Source of the DNA: Nitrosopumilus cobalaminigenes
GTDB lineage: Archaea > Thermoproteota > Nitrososphaeria > Nitrososphaerales > Nitrosopumilaceae
Direction: 5' to 3'
DNA length: 64,000 nucleotides
Assembly: GCF_013407145.1 (NCBI RefSeq)
Contig: NZ_CP026993.1
Coordinates: 1,448,590-1,512,589, forward strand
The translations under genes were made by a program, and so were the position numbers. Below the pieces are notes generated by a model that saw only the letters and a list, made by a program, of their open reading frames with translations, did not search any database and was not told where the DNA came from. Positions 27,224-36,854 of the stretch are shown here, piece by piece (the first letter of the stretch is position 1; each line of letters begins with the position of its first letter).

Positions 27224-28768
27224 TTAATATTTTCTAAAAAATCCTGATGCTGCCATAATCAAACCAGAACTAATCATTCCAACTAAGCCAAGTATCTCAC
27301 TTGATTGATACAAAAATACAGATCCAATGAAAGTTGCAGATGCAAATATACTTCCACTGATCAAAATCATTGGTCTTCCTTTTTTCATGTAAACTTGAAC
27401 TTCATCCATGAGTTTTTTCATTTCAGGCCCCATTTGCAATGCTGAATCAATTGATTTTGAGAAATTATCAAATGAAATCTTTAGTTCTTCAACATATGCT
27501 CTCGGGATAAGATTTTCTTCTTGGAGAATATTTTTTAAAACTTTAACAAATTTGAAATCAACATCATGTGTTTTGTATATTCCTTCAATAATTGAAGCCA
27601 TTCTCATATACAAAGCTAAATTTTTTGGTAATACAAATGGAAACTTACTCATGGTTTGATTTGCAAGTTCCATTAAACTTTGAACTTCCATTTCATCAGG
27701 TTTGTTTCCATGCATTGCACGAATAGAAAGTTCAATTCCTTTTTCTATAACTTCTCTGTTGTACCCAGGAGTTAACATTGAAAGATCATTCATTGCATTA
27801 ACAACTCTTGGAGGATTTCGTTCAACTAATGCAAGATAAAGTCGAATTAGTTTGAATCGAGTCTCATTATTGATTCGTCCAACCATTCCATAGTCATACA
27901 AAATGAGTTTTCCATCATCTGTAACTGAAATATTTCCAGGGTGTGGATCTGCATGAAAAACTGAATGCTTGAGAAGCATTGTAAAGAAAACTTTGTGAAC
28001 ATCAATGACTAATTGTTCTCTATCAATTCCTTTTTCATCTAATTCCTGAACATTTGTTACCTTAATTCCAGGCAAATACTCCATAGTGAGAACATTTTTT
28101 GACGACAAATCATCATAAACTGTCGGAACTACAACTTTGGATGAATTTTCCATATCTTTTTTGATTGTTTTAAGATTCTTTGATTCGTTGGTATAATCCA
28201 TTTCTTCATGAATTGTCTCAATAAATTGAGAAAGCATAGCTTTTGCAGAATATCGCAAATTTGGATCAACAAATCGTAATGCAAATGGAAGAACTTTTTT
28301 CAAAACTTTGAGATCTTCTGCAACAACTTTTTCAATTCCTGGACGTTTTACTTTTACAACTATTTGCTGGCCAGAAACAGTACCTCGATAAACTTGACCT
28401 AGTGAAGCACCAGATATAGAATTTGGATCTATCTCATCAAATCTTTCATCAATTGGTCCAAGTTCTTTTTCAATTATTGGTTTAACCTGATCAAAAGGAG
28501 CAGAAGGAACACTATCTTGAAGTTTTGAAAGCTCTTCCAAATATGGTTGAGGCAAAATATCTGCTCTTGAAGAAAGCCATTGACCTAATTTTATGTATAC
28601 AGGGCCTAGTGAAATAAAAGTATCAAGAACTTTTCTTGCATTTTTTCGAAATTGTTGAGAATCAATTTGGTTTTTATCTTGATTAATCCATTTCTTTCTG
28701 TCTTTTCGTAATGCAAGAATAGATGGTAGTAGTTTAAAGAGCACTTGAATTGTTCTAACAGTAGACAT
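27224..28768 (-). CDS. ABC1/UbiB-family atypical kinase, membrane-anchored
   Basis: The 514-residue protein carries UbiB-family hallmarks. These are YIKLGQWLSSRADILP (KxGQ motif) near residue 55, SGASLGQVYRG (Ala/Gly-rich loop) near 115, VVKVKRPG with the ATP-site Lys, and HADPHPGNISV followed by LILYDYGMVG (catalytic and metal-binding Asp). Two membrane helices close the protein near residues 465-510. The family supports quinone or isoprenoid lipid metabolism. It lies 4 nt after a small membrane protein gene. Confidence 0.9.
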   Translation of the reverse strand: MSTVRTIQVLFKLLPSILALRKDRKKWINQDKNQIDSQQFRKNARKVLDTFISLGPVYIKLGQWLSSRADILPQPYLEELSKLQDSVPSAPFDQVKPIIEKELGPIDERFDEIDPNSISGASLGQVYRGTVSGQQIVVKVKRPGIEKVVAEDLKVLKKVLPFALRFVDPNLRYSAKAMLSQFIETIHEEMDYTNESKNLKTIKKDMENSSKVVVPTVYDDLSSKNVLTMEYLPGIKVTNVQELDEKGIDREQLVIDVHKVFFTMLLKHSVFHADPHPGNISVTDDGKLILYDYGMVGRINNETRFKLIRLYLALVERNPPRVVNAMNDLSMLTPGYNREVIEKGIELSIRAMHGNKPDEMEVQSLMELANQTMSKFPFVLPKNLALYMRMASIIEGIYKTHDVDFKFVKVLKNILQEENLIPRAYVEELKISFDNFSKSIDSALQMGPEMKKLMDEVQVYMKKGRPMILISGSIFASATFIGSVFLYQSSEILGLVGMISSGLIMAASGFFRKY

Positions 28769-28772
28769 TATT

Positions 28773-29156
28773 TTACTCCAAAATTGTTTTAATTTTTTTC
28801 GTTGCCAAATATCCCATATATCCAGAAATTATTGAAGAAAATAAACCAGAAGTAACAGATAATTTTTTTGAATTATTGTTAAAAACTTTTTTCGCAATTT
28901 GTGAACCTCCAAAAATAGCACATGTAATTCCAATCAAAACTTCAGGTGCATCATAAACTAAATGTCCTATCGGATCTTTTCTTGGATCAATTTTGTCATT
29001 ATGAACTAAAAATTTATCATGATATTCTCTAATGTGTAAATTTCCATAACGATATTGTTTCTCAGCACCGTTTTTTTGTCCAAGGAATGTTTCTTCTGCT
29101 TCTTCAAGCATGAATTCTCTTAATTCCTTTGGGACTTCAATTTCATCCCCAGGCAT
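28773..29156 (-). CDS. Small protein with hydrophobic segments before the UbiB-like kinase
   Basis: This 127-residue protein has an acidic helical N-terminus (ELREFMLEEAEETFLGQKN) and a beta-rich middle (KQYRYGNLHIREYHDKF). Two weak hydrophobic stretches lie near the end (APEVLIGITCAIFGGSQIA and GLFSSIISGYMGYLA). It is 4 nt upstream of the UbiB-like gene, so the two are probably co-expressed and may act together at the membrane. No family is recognised. Confidence 0.65.
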   Translation of the reverse strand: MPGDEIEVPKELREFMLEEAEETFLGQKNGAEKQYRYGNLHIREYHDKFLVHNDKIDPRKDPIGHLVYDAPEVLIGITCAIFGGSQIAKKVFNNNSKKLSVTSGLFSSIISGYMGYLATKKIKTILE

Positions 29157-29389
29157 AATCGCAAGATCTAGTAATTGCTTATAATCTTACGGTATAGAAT
29201 ATGAATAGCCTAAGACCAAAAACGGATTGTATTTTGGTGACGACTAGATAAAATATTTCAAAATAGTATTTAGATCTCACTGATAATTTCTACGAGTATG
29301 TTTTATTCAAATAAAATTGAGAGTATTCAAATAGATAGGATGAAGGCTTTTTTCACAAATGACCTTACACCATCTATTGCATTTTAAAA
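29157..29389. other. Intergenic stretch, 233 bp
   Basis: There is no convincing gene here. A 29-codon ORF with an ATG at 29298 runs to 29387 on the plus strand, but it has no promoter-like element or recognisable composition. The region probably holds the promoter of the minus-strand gene that begins at 29156. Confidence 0.4.
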
Positions 29390-29584
29390 TTAAGAGGATT
29401 TCAATTGATTTTTTGTAAACATTACAAAACTAATTGAGAATGCTACCAACATCAATATTCCAGTAACATATGCATAGTTAAAGCCAACACCAGGATGAGT
29501 ATCTTGATGATAGTAATTAATCAAAAATGTCACTGCCAGTAAAATTGCTCCAATAATTGTTAATTTTTGATGTATTTCCAACAT
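29390..29584 (-). CDS. 64-residue two-helix membrane protein
   Basis: There are two hydrophobic helices (KLTIIGAILLAVTFLIN and YVTGILMLVAFSISFVMF) separated by a polar loop with two His and an Asp (YHQDTHPGVGF). The C-terminus is basic. It is a plausible small inner-membrane protein with the loop outside. No family is recognised. Confidence 0.6.
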   Translation of the reverse strand: MLEIHQKLTIIGAILLAVTFLINYYHQDTHPGVGFNYAYVTGILMLVAFSISFVMFTKNQLKSS

Positions 29585-29629
29585 TGGTTAAATTAGGAAT
29601 AACTATATGAATTTAGAAAATTATTATGT

Positions 29630-29698
29630 TTACAAAAGTGGTGTCGTAATAAAACCCACTATACTACCAGCTAGAAATAGAAACAAGCCCTTTGCCAT
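29630..29698 (-). CDS. Possible 22-residue single-helix microprotein
   Basis: An ATG-initiated ORF encodes one hydrophobic segment (GLFLFLAGSIVGFITTPLL) after MAK. It lies in the gap between two membrane-protein genes on the same strand. The length is near the limit of what can be believed; the basic start and clean helix are the only support. Confidence 0.3.
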   Translation of the reverse strand: MAKGLFLFLAGSIVGFITTPLL

Positions 29699-29769
29699 AC
29701 CCAATATTACTTACCTAAGATATGATATAATTATGATCTAAATTTCCCATTAATGGAAATTAGTTATAT

Positions 29770-30102
29770 CTATGGATTAGATTCCATTTGAGACAATTTT
29801 ATAATTACTTGTTCCAATTCTGCCTTGTTTTCTTCAATTACTCGTTTAATCACTTTGATCTCTTCATTAATTTGATCAAGATGAATATCATCAGAATTTT
29901 TGATTTGGTTTTCTAAATCTTCTAAAACATCTTGGTTATGCTGATTAATTTTTTCTAATTCATTTTTGTATTTTTCTAATTTATCATATTGACTAGAGAT
30001 TTCAGGAACATCAAGATACTCAGGTGTAGATAGATAGCCTAAAGCAATCACGATGCTGCCAATTGCCAAGACTGCAATGAGAATGATGAATGTTAATCTC
30101 AA
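29770..30102 (-). CDS. Membrane-anchored coiled-coil protein
   Basis: This 110-residue protein has one N-terminal membrane helix (FIILIAVLAIGSIVIALGY). A long coiled coil follows from about residue 35 to the end, with heptad-like Leu/Ile spacing (KYKNELEKINQHNQDVLEDL). It probably projects from the membrane on the outer face. It lies downstream of the ABC/surface-protein unit on the same strand, 43 nt away, and may belong to it. Confidence 0.65.
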   Translation of the reverse strand: MRLTFIILIAVLAIGSIVIALGYLSTPEYLDVPEISSQYDKLEKYKNELEKINQHNQDVLEDLENQIKNSDDIHLDQINEEIKVIKRVIEENKAELEQVIIKLSQMESNP

Positions 30103-30145
30103 TTTAATATCCTTATTTCTCCATTTTAGATTTAAAATTATGTCC

Positions 30146-31450
30146 TCAACTAGTTTGGATTGAAGCCTTTTTACGCCTACGAATGATGTAAAATGCAGCT
30201 GCCAATACCAAAATGATTGGAATAATTATCATTGTTGGGTCAGTACCATTCTCATCTCCATTTGATGGTTCAGTTACAGTAATTGTTTGATCATGAGTTA
30301 AAAAGATCTCATCTCTAGTACTATCTTTGTATCGTACAGTTATAGTGATATCATGTTCGCCATACTTTGGTTCGCCATCAAATTCAATTGGAACATTAAA
30401 TGGTACTGGTGCATCTATTTCAATTTCATCAATAAACTGAGTGGCAGATTTAATATTCGAGTCACCTTTAGATTCAATAGAAACAAATCCAAACAAACCA
30501 TCTTCGTTTCCTTCATTAATTATTTCTCCAATAACCATTTGTGTTCCAGACAATTCAATTACATCTACATTGAAAATTGTTAAATCAATTAATCCCTTAA
30601 TGTAAAAATCTACAATTTTTGAAATTTCGTGTAAATCTCCATGTGCATTATAATATTGAATTGATAGTGGAATTCTTAATGTGTCACCTTTTAGTGACTC
30701 AGGAACATATACAGTTGCAGTAAGATATCTTGCTGATTTTGCATCAATGTTTCCAACATCCCAACTAGATTCTAAAATTACAACATTTTCAACATTGGTA
30801 GTTGATGATGATGTAGATGCAAGTTCTGTAGATGTATTTGTAGCAACAATATCTACCCCAGAAATTGGGGCAGTTCCATCATTAGCTATTTCAATTACAA
30901 CATTGTTGGTCCTTAAAGATGTAAGAAAAGGTTCTTGTGCTTTTACATTAATGACACTATCGCCTGTAACCTTAAAATCAAAATCTGCAAATGCTGTTCT
31001 AACACCAGATTCTCTTAATCTTGAATAATCTACTTTCACAGTTCCAGGATATTGCTGAATTTGTGAATTTTCATTGATATTTACAAAAAACGTTAGATGG
31101 AAATTCTCTCCTGCCAGTGAATTAGAATCACTATCAGCGTGAATTACTGAGCCTGGACCATCAGATGGAGAAAAGTTAAACGGTAATGACAATTGTCCTC
31201 GGATTCCAGTGATATCTTGAGTACCAACATTTGCAAACACAACTGTAAATGGCACATTACTATCGCCTGCTTCAACTTCAATTTTGTCATTTAGAGTACC
31301 AAAATATGCATCCAAGAACTTTACATCACCAAAATCTCTTTCAAATGGAGACTGACCAAATCCGCCAGAAGTTATTTGTGCATAAGAATTATCAAACATG
31401 ATTGGGAATAATCCAATTACAAATAATAATAAAATAATTTTAAAATTCAT
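30146..31450 (-). CDS. Surface-anchored beta-domain protein of an ABC export unit
   Basis: This 434-residue protein has a signal peptide ending near DNSYAQ. Three or so Ig-like/CARDB-type beta domains follow, with phrases such as VVIEIANDGTAPISGVDIV and MVIGEIINEGNEDGLFGFV. The end is a membrane helix (MIIIPIILVLAAAFYII) and a basic RRRKKA tail. It matches the archaeal COG1361-like proteins found with MacB-type ABC genes. It overlaps the ATPase gene by 4 nt and probably works outside the cell with that transporter. Confidence 0.8.
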   Translation of the reverse strand: MNFKIILLLFVIGLFPIMFDNSYAQITSGGFGQSPFERDFGDVKFLDAYFGTLNDKIEVEAGDSNVPFTVVFANVGTQDITGIRGQLSLPFNFSPSDGPGSVIHADSDSNSLAGENFHLTFFVNINENSQIQQYPGTVKVDYSRLRESGVRTAFADFDFKVTGDSVINVKAQEPFLTSLRTNNVVIEIANDGTAPISGVDIVATNTSTELASTSSSTTNVENVVILESSWDVGNIDAKSARYLTATVYVPESLKGDTLRIPLSIQYYNAHGDLHEISKIVDFYIKGLIDLTIFNVDVIELSGTQMVIGEIINEGNEDGLFGFVSIESKGDSNIKSATQFIDEIEIDAPVPFNVPIEFDGEPKYGEHDITITVRYKDSTRDEIFLTHDQTITVTEPSNGDENGTDPTMIIIPIILVLAAAFYIIRRRKKASIQTS

Positions 31451-32124
31451 TTGGCAATAATCTCCATTTGCGAAGGTTGATCACCCTCAAAAGCTTTACC
31501 ATCCTTTATCGTAATTACTCTATCAACATCACCAAAATGTTCTCTATCATGTGTTACGATAATGAATGTTTGATTTAGTTTTTTAGCCATTGATTTCATT
31601 AGTTGAACTATAGTTCCTGAAGTAACAGAATCAAGATTACCTGTTGGTTCATCTGCCAATACAATTGATGGTTTATTGATCAAACCTCTTGCAATAGCTA
31701 CTCTTTGAGCTTGTCCACCAGATATTTTATTGGCACGTTTATGGATTTGATCTTCTAGTCCTACTGCCCTTAGTAAATCGATAGCATCTTTCTCTGATGT
31801 GTTATTTCCTGCAATTTGTAGAGGTAACAAAACATTTTCTAAAACTGAAAGATCAGTAAGCAAATTTGAAAATTGGAAGATAAATCCTAGTTTTTTATTT
31901 CTGAATGAAGAAATTTTGTCATCATTAAGTGTTGTAGTATCAATTCCATCAATTGCAATTTTACCATTTGTAGGATGATCTAATAATCCAATCATATTTA
32001 GTAATGTGGATTTACCTGACCCAGAACTTCCAACAATTAAAACAAATTCGCCTTGTTTAATTGAAAATGAAACATCATCAAGAGCTTTTACTCGGTTATC
32101 TGCTTCACCATAAATTTTGCTCAT
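31447..32124 (-). CDS. ABC transporter ATPase, MacB/LolD type
   Basis: This 225-residue ATPase has Walker A GSSGSGKST near residue 35, the Q-loop FIFQFSNLL, the signature KISGGQAQRVAIARG and Walker B SIVLADEPTGNLDS. The LolD/MacB-like wording around Walker B sets it apart from import ATPases. It powers the FtsX-like permease encoded just upstream and is coupled by overlap to the surface protein downstream. The substrate is unknown; lipoprotein or peptide export, or envelope remodelling, are possible. Confidence 0.93.
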   Translation of the reverse strand: MSKIYGEADNRVKALDDVSFSIKQGEFVLIVGSSGSGKSTLLNMIGLLDHPTNGKIAIDGIDTTTLNDDKISSFRNKKLGFIFQFSNLLTDLSVLENVLLPLQIAGNNTSEKDAIDLLRAVGLEDQIHKRANKISGGQAQRVAIARGLINKPSIVLADEPTGNLDSVTSGTIVQLMKSMAKKLNQTFIIVTHDREHFGDVDRVITIKDGKAFEGDQPSQMEIIAK

Positions 32125-32143
32125 ATTATTAATTTCAAGTACA

Positions 32144-33331
32144 CTAGACAGTTCTCATAGCCTCCACAGGTAGTAATTTTGTAGCTCTATACGAGGGATA
32201 CAAGGATGCAATCATAGCCAAAATAAAAGAAGTCAAGGCTGTCTGAATAATTTTTTCCCAGTTGTAACTTACTTCTAAAGGAAGACTACCATTAAATGAC
32301 ATTTTAGTTTCCTTTGCATATACAGTATAACCTAATCCTGCTGCAGTACCTACACCAGCACCAATAGCTCCAATTATCATTCCTTGAAAGATAAAAATTA
32401 TCAAAATATCTTTTCGTTTAGCTCCAATTGATCTCATAACACCAATTTGTCTTGTTTTTCCATTTACTAACATCATTTGAATTGTAACAATTGCAAATGC
32501 AGATGCCCCCATTCCAAAATATCCAATCATGTTAATCATAGCAATGCCAGATCTAAAACCTTGTAATTGTGCTTCTGATGCTTCCTCTGTTGTTTCTGCA
32601 AGAAAATCTTGATTTGGAAATGAACGTAAAAAGAATTCTTTTACTTCGAGAGCTTTGGAACTATCATAAAGTTTTACCATAAATGAACCAGTATCACCAG
32701 GTCTACTCATCATATCTCTTAATGTATCAATGTGAATAACTCCAGAATAATCAAATCCTTGACCTCCTGGAGAATTTGCAATTCCAGTAACTGTAAATCT
32801 TCTTATTTGATCTTCACCCCATCTATCGACAACCAGAACTTTAACACTATCACCAACTTGAGCTCCTCCAAGATCTCTTGCAACGTTGGATCCTAATACA
32901 ATTGCATTTCTTGCAAAAACATAACTTCCTTCAGTAACTGTTTCATGTACAGTAGATGCTCTAACATCATTAAATGGATCAACACCAACTAATGAAATTC
33001 TAGTTTCTTCAATTAGCTTTCCATTTTTAGTCATGTTCATTTCTGAAGTGGTAGAAAGCCGCGGTGTCGCGGCTTGAACAACTGGAATTCGTTCAAACCA
33101 TCGAACCAAAGATTGATCAGATTTATCAATAAAATCAAATTCATCAGTTACTATAACATCGCCAGTGTTGTAATCACTAATGTCTCTAACAATGGCATCA
33201 TACAATCCCTGAAAAATTACAAAGTTTACATGAATTACTAAAATTCCAACTGTAACTGCTAAAACAGCTCCAATCAAACTGCCTTTCTGATTGAATAGCA
33301 TTCTTTTTGCAAGTTTAACCCTATAATCCAC
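32144..33331 (-). CDS. ABC permease of the MacB/FtsX family
   Basis: This 395-residue protein has one N-terminal helix (GAVLAVTVGILVIHVNFVI), a large external domain (about residues 40-270) and three C-terminal helices. The conserved sequence MMLVNGKTRQIGVMRSIGAKRKDI before the third helix is typical of the FtsX family. It pairs with the ATPase 19 nt downstream. This family uses the external domain to move or release envelope substrates rather than import solutes. Confidence 0.9.
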   Translation of the reverse strand: MDYRVKLAKRMLFNQKGSLIGAVLAVTVGILVIHVNFVIFQGLYDAIVRDISDYNTGDVIVTDEFDFIDKSDQSLVRWFERIPVVQAATPRLSTTSEMNMTKNGKLIEETRISLVGVDPFNDVRASTVHETVTEGSYVFARNAIVLGSNVARDLGGAQVGDSVKVLVVDRWGEDQIRRFTVTGIANSPGGQGFDYSGVIHIDTLRDMMSRPGDTGSFMVKLYDSSKALEVKEFFLRSFPNQDFLAETTEEASEAQLQGFRSGIAMINMIGYFGMGASAFAIVTIQMMLVNGKTRQIGVMRSIGAKRKDILIIFIFQGMIIGAIGAGVGTAAGLGYTVYAKETKMSFNGSLPLEVSYNWEKIIQTALTSFILAMIASLYPSYRATKLLPVEAMRTV

Positions 33332-33360
33332 GAAAGAAGTAAAATAGTCTAATATTTAAT

Positions 33361-33448
33361 GTCTATGATACATAGTGCTAACAGTATAGACAATTTTATA
33401 TCATATTAGTTATTTCTATACTTCATGGAGTCTCTTTAAGTGATATAA
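33361..33448. promoter_or_regulatory. Inverted repeats between the ABC permease and Lrp-like regulator
   Basis: The 116-nt divergent gap contains TTATATCA at 33396-33403 and its perfect inverse TGATATAA at 33441-33448, which runs into the regulator's ATG. GTCTAT (33361-33366) and ATAGAC (33386-33391) form a second pair. Such spaced pairs are usual for Lrp/AsnC dimers that wrap DNA. Autoregulation, and control of the divergent ABC unit, are inferred. Confidence 0.5.
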
Positions 33449-34350
33449 TGGACAATTTAGATATGAAAATCTTGAATAGATTATTGAACAACTGTAGAGA
33501 ATCTGATAGGCAAATAGGCATAGAATTAGGAATTTCAGGAGGTGCAGTTAGAGCCAGAATTCGAAAGATGCAGGCAAATAAGATCATTGAGGATTTCTTC
33601 ATCAAAGTTGAGCCTCCAGTATTGGGATATGGTATATTGTACTTTGTAGTGACAGGAGAGAATATTTCAGAAATTTTAGAACAAGCAAGCCTTGTGGGTG
33701 AACCATATTTTGTTGTACCATGTGTAGGAGGAATAACAGTTTGTGGGATTTCTATTAAAGAAAACATGAATCAAAAAATTGAACTTGCAAAAAAATTGAT
33801 GAAAGATGTTAGGGTTCTAAGTATTTTTGAGGCAGAAAATCCCGGATTCAGTTCAAATTTAACAAAAACAGATTTGGAGATTTTAGAAGAACTAATCAAA
33901 AATCCTAGACAAAAAATTGAACAAATTGCAAAGAATACAAAAATGTCAACTAAAACAATTACCAGATGTATAGAAAAACTTCATGATAATGATGGAATTC
34001 AATTTACCTTAGTTTATGATCCAAAGAAAATTGAAACTTTTATTCCTCATGCTATACTAACATGGATTGAAGGAGATTTAAAAGAAACATTAGAAACTTT
34101 GAATGATTCATTTTCAGAATCATATTTACAAATTCCTTTTATAGCAAAAAACCAAATTGTTTTGTTTATGTATAGTGATAGTATTTTTAAAATGGATGAA
34201 CTAACACAAAAAGTTAGAAATATTAAAAATGTAAAATCAGCAGATTTGTTCATTCCAAAAAAGATTTCATTTTACATTAAATGGATTGAAAAAGCTATTA
34301 ATGATTTCAAAAAATCACCTAAACTACATTTATCTTATCAAACAAATTAA
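33448..34350 (+). CDS. Lrp/AsnC-type regulator with two HTH domains
   Basis: The 300-residue protein starts MDNLDMKILNRLLNNCRESDRQIG, a classic AsnC HTH (first HTH about residues 4-50), followed by an effector-like region. A second HTH is visible near residues 140-190 (TDLEILEELIKNPRQKIEQIA, then KMSTKTITRCIEKL). This double form of about 300 residues is common in Thaumarchaeota. It is divergent from the MacB-like unit, with inverted repeats between. Confidence 0.88.
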   Translation: MDNLDMKILNRLLNNCRESDRQIGIELGISGGAVRARIRKMQANKIIEDFFIKVEPPVLGYGILYFVVTGENISEILEQASLVGEPYFVVPCVGGITVCGISIKENMNQKIELAKKLMKDVRVLSIFEAENPGFSSNLTKTDLEILEELIKNPRQKIEQIAKNTKMSTKTITRCIEKLHDNDGIQFTLVYDPKKIETFIPHAILTWIEGDLKETLETLNDSFSESYLQIPFIAKNQIVLFMYSDSIFKMDELTQKVRNIKNVKSADLFIPKKISFYIKWIEKAINDFKKSPKLHLSYQTN

Positions 34351-34375
34351 ATAAGAATGATATTTCATATTCAAT

Positions 34376-34891
34376 ATGAAAGAAACAAAGATCTATGAAG
34401 GAAAAATTTTAGGTCTTAGTGTTTATGATGGAAAAATAGAAGGTAGAAAAGTCAAACGTGAAGTTATTAAACATAGGGGAGCTGCAGCAATGCTTGCTTT
34501 TGACGAAAACAAAAAAATTATTCTAGTTAAACAACATAGATTTCCACATGGGTATGTTCTAGAAATTCCTGCTGGAACACTAGAAAAAAAAGAAGAGCCA
34601 ATAAAATGTGCATTTAGAGAATTAGAAGAAGAAACAGGATATAGGGCGAAAAAGATGACTCCTTTGATTACGTATTATCCGTCAATTGGTTATAATGCAG
34701 AGATAATTCATTGTTTTGTAGCCTCAGGATTAAAGAAAATTTCAGATTTGAAACTAGATGAGGATGAGATTTTATCAGTTGTAAAAATGGATTTCAAAAA
34801 GGTACTATCTATGATTAAAACAGGTAAAATTCAGGATTCAAAAACAATTTGTGCAATTTTGACTTATGCTGCAAAGAAAAAATTGTATTAA
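34376..34891 (+). CDS. Nudix hydrolase, ADP-ribose pyrophosphatase-like
   Basis: This 171-residue enzyme has a complete Nudix box: [20 protein letters not shown] followed by TGY, near residues 66-88, with all metal-binding Glu residues. Just before it stand [17 protein letters not shown], typical of ADP-ribose pyrophosphatases. It cleaves a nucleoside diphosphate linked to another group; ADP-ribose or a related sugar is likely but not proven. The stop touches the convergent PhoU-like gene. Confidence 0.92.
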   Translation: MKETKIYEGKILGLSVYDGKIEGRKVKREVIKHRGAAAMLAFDENKKIILVKQHRFPHGYVLEIPAGTLEKKEEPIKCAFRELEEETGYRAKKMTPLITYYPSIGYNAEIIHCFVASGLKKISDLKLDEDEILSVVKMDFKKVLSMIKTGKIQDSKTICAILTYAAKKKLY

Positions 34892-35872
34892 TTATTCATT
34901 GTAAATAGGCTGTACTAGATCAGCTACATCAGCCCAAGATTGTGCAATTCTTTCAAACATGTATACTAAATCAAGAAAATCCAATGGGATTTGTTTTTTA
35001 GTACCCAAGCTGGTTCTGAGCAAACTAAGTTTATCTTCGTATTGTTTATGCATAGAAATAGCTTCAATAGCTAAAAATCTATCAGGTTTTGTAAATGCAT
35101 CAATAGATTTTTCTGCAAGTTTATTAAAATCTCTAACTACATCATAGATTTTCTTTGAATATTCTTTTGATAGAGAAAAATTGAAAATAAAATTTGATAA
35201 TTCAACAATTGAATCTCCTGCATTTTCCAAAACATTAGCAGCAACTCTGTAATCTAACACATCTATATTTTCTAAATTAAATACATTAGCTAACCTCTTA
35301 TCAACAAGAGTACTTCGAATTAAACGAACAAGTAAGAAATACTGTCTGTTTACTTCAACATCCCGATTTGATAAAGTTTGCAAATTTGATTTGTCATCAG
35401 AAATTAATCCAGTTAATACATCATCATACATACCAAGTGCAATAGAACTCATTCGTTTGAGAATTTTTGCAGGATTAAGAGTTGTGGCATCTAAAAGGAA
35501 TTGCATGTTAATATGAGATGCATCCTCTTCAATTATTTCCATACCAACTAAACGTCTCATTGAATTACGTATTTCTTCTCTATCTTTTCCAGGAATAATT
35601 GATTTTGAATTAATTTCTATTACATCATATCCTAACAAATAAGCTCCTGTAATGTTTGCAACAATATTTTCTTCTTTAGGTAATGGATAAGAAATCACAA
35701 GTTCTTTTGTAGGTCTAGTTTCTTTATTTGCAGAAATAGAAATACTATCTTGACCAGTTTCAAGTTCTACTTGGCTACTTTTATCAAGATTATTTGCATC
35801 AACCCATTCTTTAGGTAATGACACTAAGATACTACTTCCAATTCTTTGTAGGCGTCGAACAAATTTAGTCAA
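34892..35872 (-). CDS. AbrB-PhoU phosphate regulator
   Basis: This 326-residue protein has an N-terminal SpoVT/AbrB-like DNA-binding domain (FVRRLQRIGSSILVSLPKEWV). Two helical PhoU-like repeats follow (about residues 120-320), with the acidic metal-binding helix sequences NAGDSIVELSNFIF and RIAQSWADVADLV. Archaeal proteins of this type regulate phosphate uptake genes. No phosphate transporter lies nearby in the window. Confidence 0.85.
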   Translation of the reverse strand: MTKFVRRLQRIGSSILVSLPKEWVDANNLDKSSQVELETGQDSISISANKETRPTKELVISYPLPKEENIVANITGAYLLGYDVIEINSKSIIPGKDREEIRNSMRRLVGMEIIEEDASHINMQFLLDATTLNPAKILKRMSSIALGMYDDVLTGLISDDKSNLQTLSNRDVEVNRQYFLLVRLIRSTLVDKRLANVFNLENIDVLDYRVAANVLENAGDSIVELSNFIFNFSLSKEYSKKIYDVVRDFNKLAEKSIDAFTKPDRFLAIEAISMHKQYEDKLSLLRTSLGTKKQIPLDFLDLVYMFERIAQSWADVADLVQPIYNE

Positions 35873-35937
35873 TTTATACTAGTTTAATTAATTTAAGCCA
35901 TATTCTTATATTTTGTGTAAAATTTAAACTCAGATCA

Positions 35938-36849
35938 ATGGAGGCAAAAGCATTTTGTCCAGCACATATCACAGGTTTTTTCAAAGCCCATTTAGATGGT
36001 AATCAAAATAATTTAGAAAATTTAGGCTCTATGGGGGCAGGTTTTTCAATAAAACAAGGTGTTACTACAAGAGTAAAAATTCAAAATAGAAAAGATCAAA
36101 AAACTAATTTTAAAATTACAACAAATGGGTATCAATCAGATAAAACGGATGTTTCTGAATTTGTATTAAATGAATTTTTAAAACTAGGAGAATTTTCAAA
36201 CAACTTTTTTGAAATAGAGCATAACATATCAGTTCCAGTAGGATATGGTTTAGGTTCTAGTGGAGCTGTTGCATTATCATTATCATATGCATTAGATGAA
36301 GCTCTCCAAACTAAATTAGAAAAAACAGTAATTGGAAAAATAGCGCATAACGCAGAAGTTAATTGTAAAACAGGTCTAGGAGATGTTTTAGCATCATATC
36401 ATGGAGGATTTGAAATTCGTGTTAAACCAGGAGCTCCAGGTATAGGTCATGTTGAAAAAATATCAACAGAAAAAATATCAATCATCATGATTTGTTTTTC
36501 TCCAATTTCTACAAATAAATTCATCAAAGAACAATTATCTCAAATTAATGGATTAGGAGGAAAAATGGTAAATCGATTATTAGAATCAAAAAATTATGAA
36601 AATTTTCAAGATATGTCATTAGAATTTGCAGAATATGTCAACGTAATGACTCCAAGAATGCAAAAAGTGGTAGAAGAGTTATCAAATAAAAATATTAAAT
36701 GTGGTATAGCTCTTTTTGGTGAAACCATTTTTTCAATGGTACCACAAAAAGAAGAAGCCAATGTAGTAGAAATTTTACAAAAATATTCTGATGGAATAAT
36801 AATCCAATCAGAATTAGATGATAACGGAGCAAGAGTTCTCAATAATTAA
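35938..36849 (+). CDS. Pantoate kinase
   Basis: This GHMP-family kinase of 303 residues starts KAFCPAHITGFFKAH and carries the ATP loop VPVGYGLGSSGAVALSLSYA near residue 98. It matches archaeal pantoate kinase, which makes 4-phosphopantoate in the archaeal coenzyme A route. It lies 5 nt before phosphopantothenate synthetase, the next enzyme of that route, and that context makes the substrate call firm. Confidence 0.9.
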   Translation: MEAKAFCPAHITGFFKAHLDGNQNNLENLGSMGAGFSIKQGVTTRVKIQNRKDQKTNFKITTNGYQSDKTDVSEFVLNEFLKLGEFSNNFFEIEHNISVPVGYGLGSSGAVALSLSYALDEALQTKLEKTVIGKIAHNAEVNCKTGLGDVLASYHGGFEIRVKPGAPGIGHVEKISTEKISIIMICFSPISTNKFIKEQLSQINGLGGKMVNRLLESKNYENFQDMSLEFAEYVNVMTPRMQKVVEELSNKNIKCGIALFGETIFSMVPQKEEANVVEILQKYSDGIIIQSELDDNGARVLNN

Positions 36850-36854
36850 TAATC

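Noticed and set aside
29298-29387. 29-codon plus-strand ORF in an intergenic gap
   Set aside because: No TATA box at the right distance, no ribosome-binding site and no distinctive composition.
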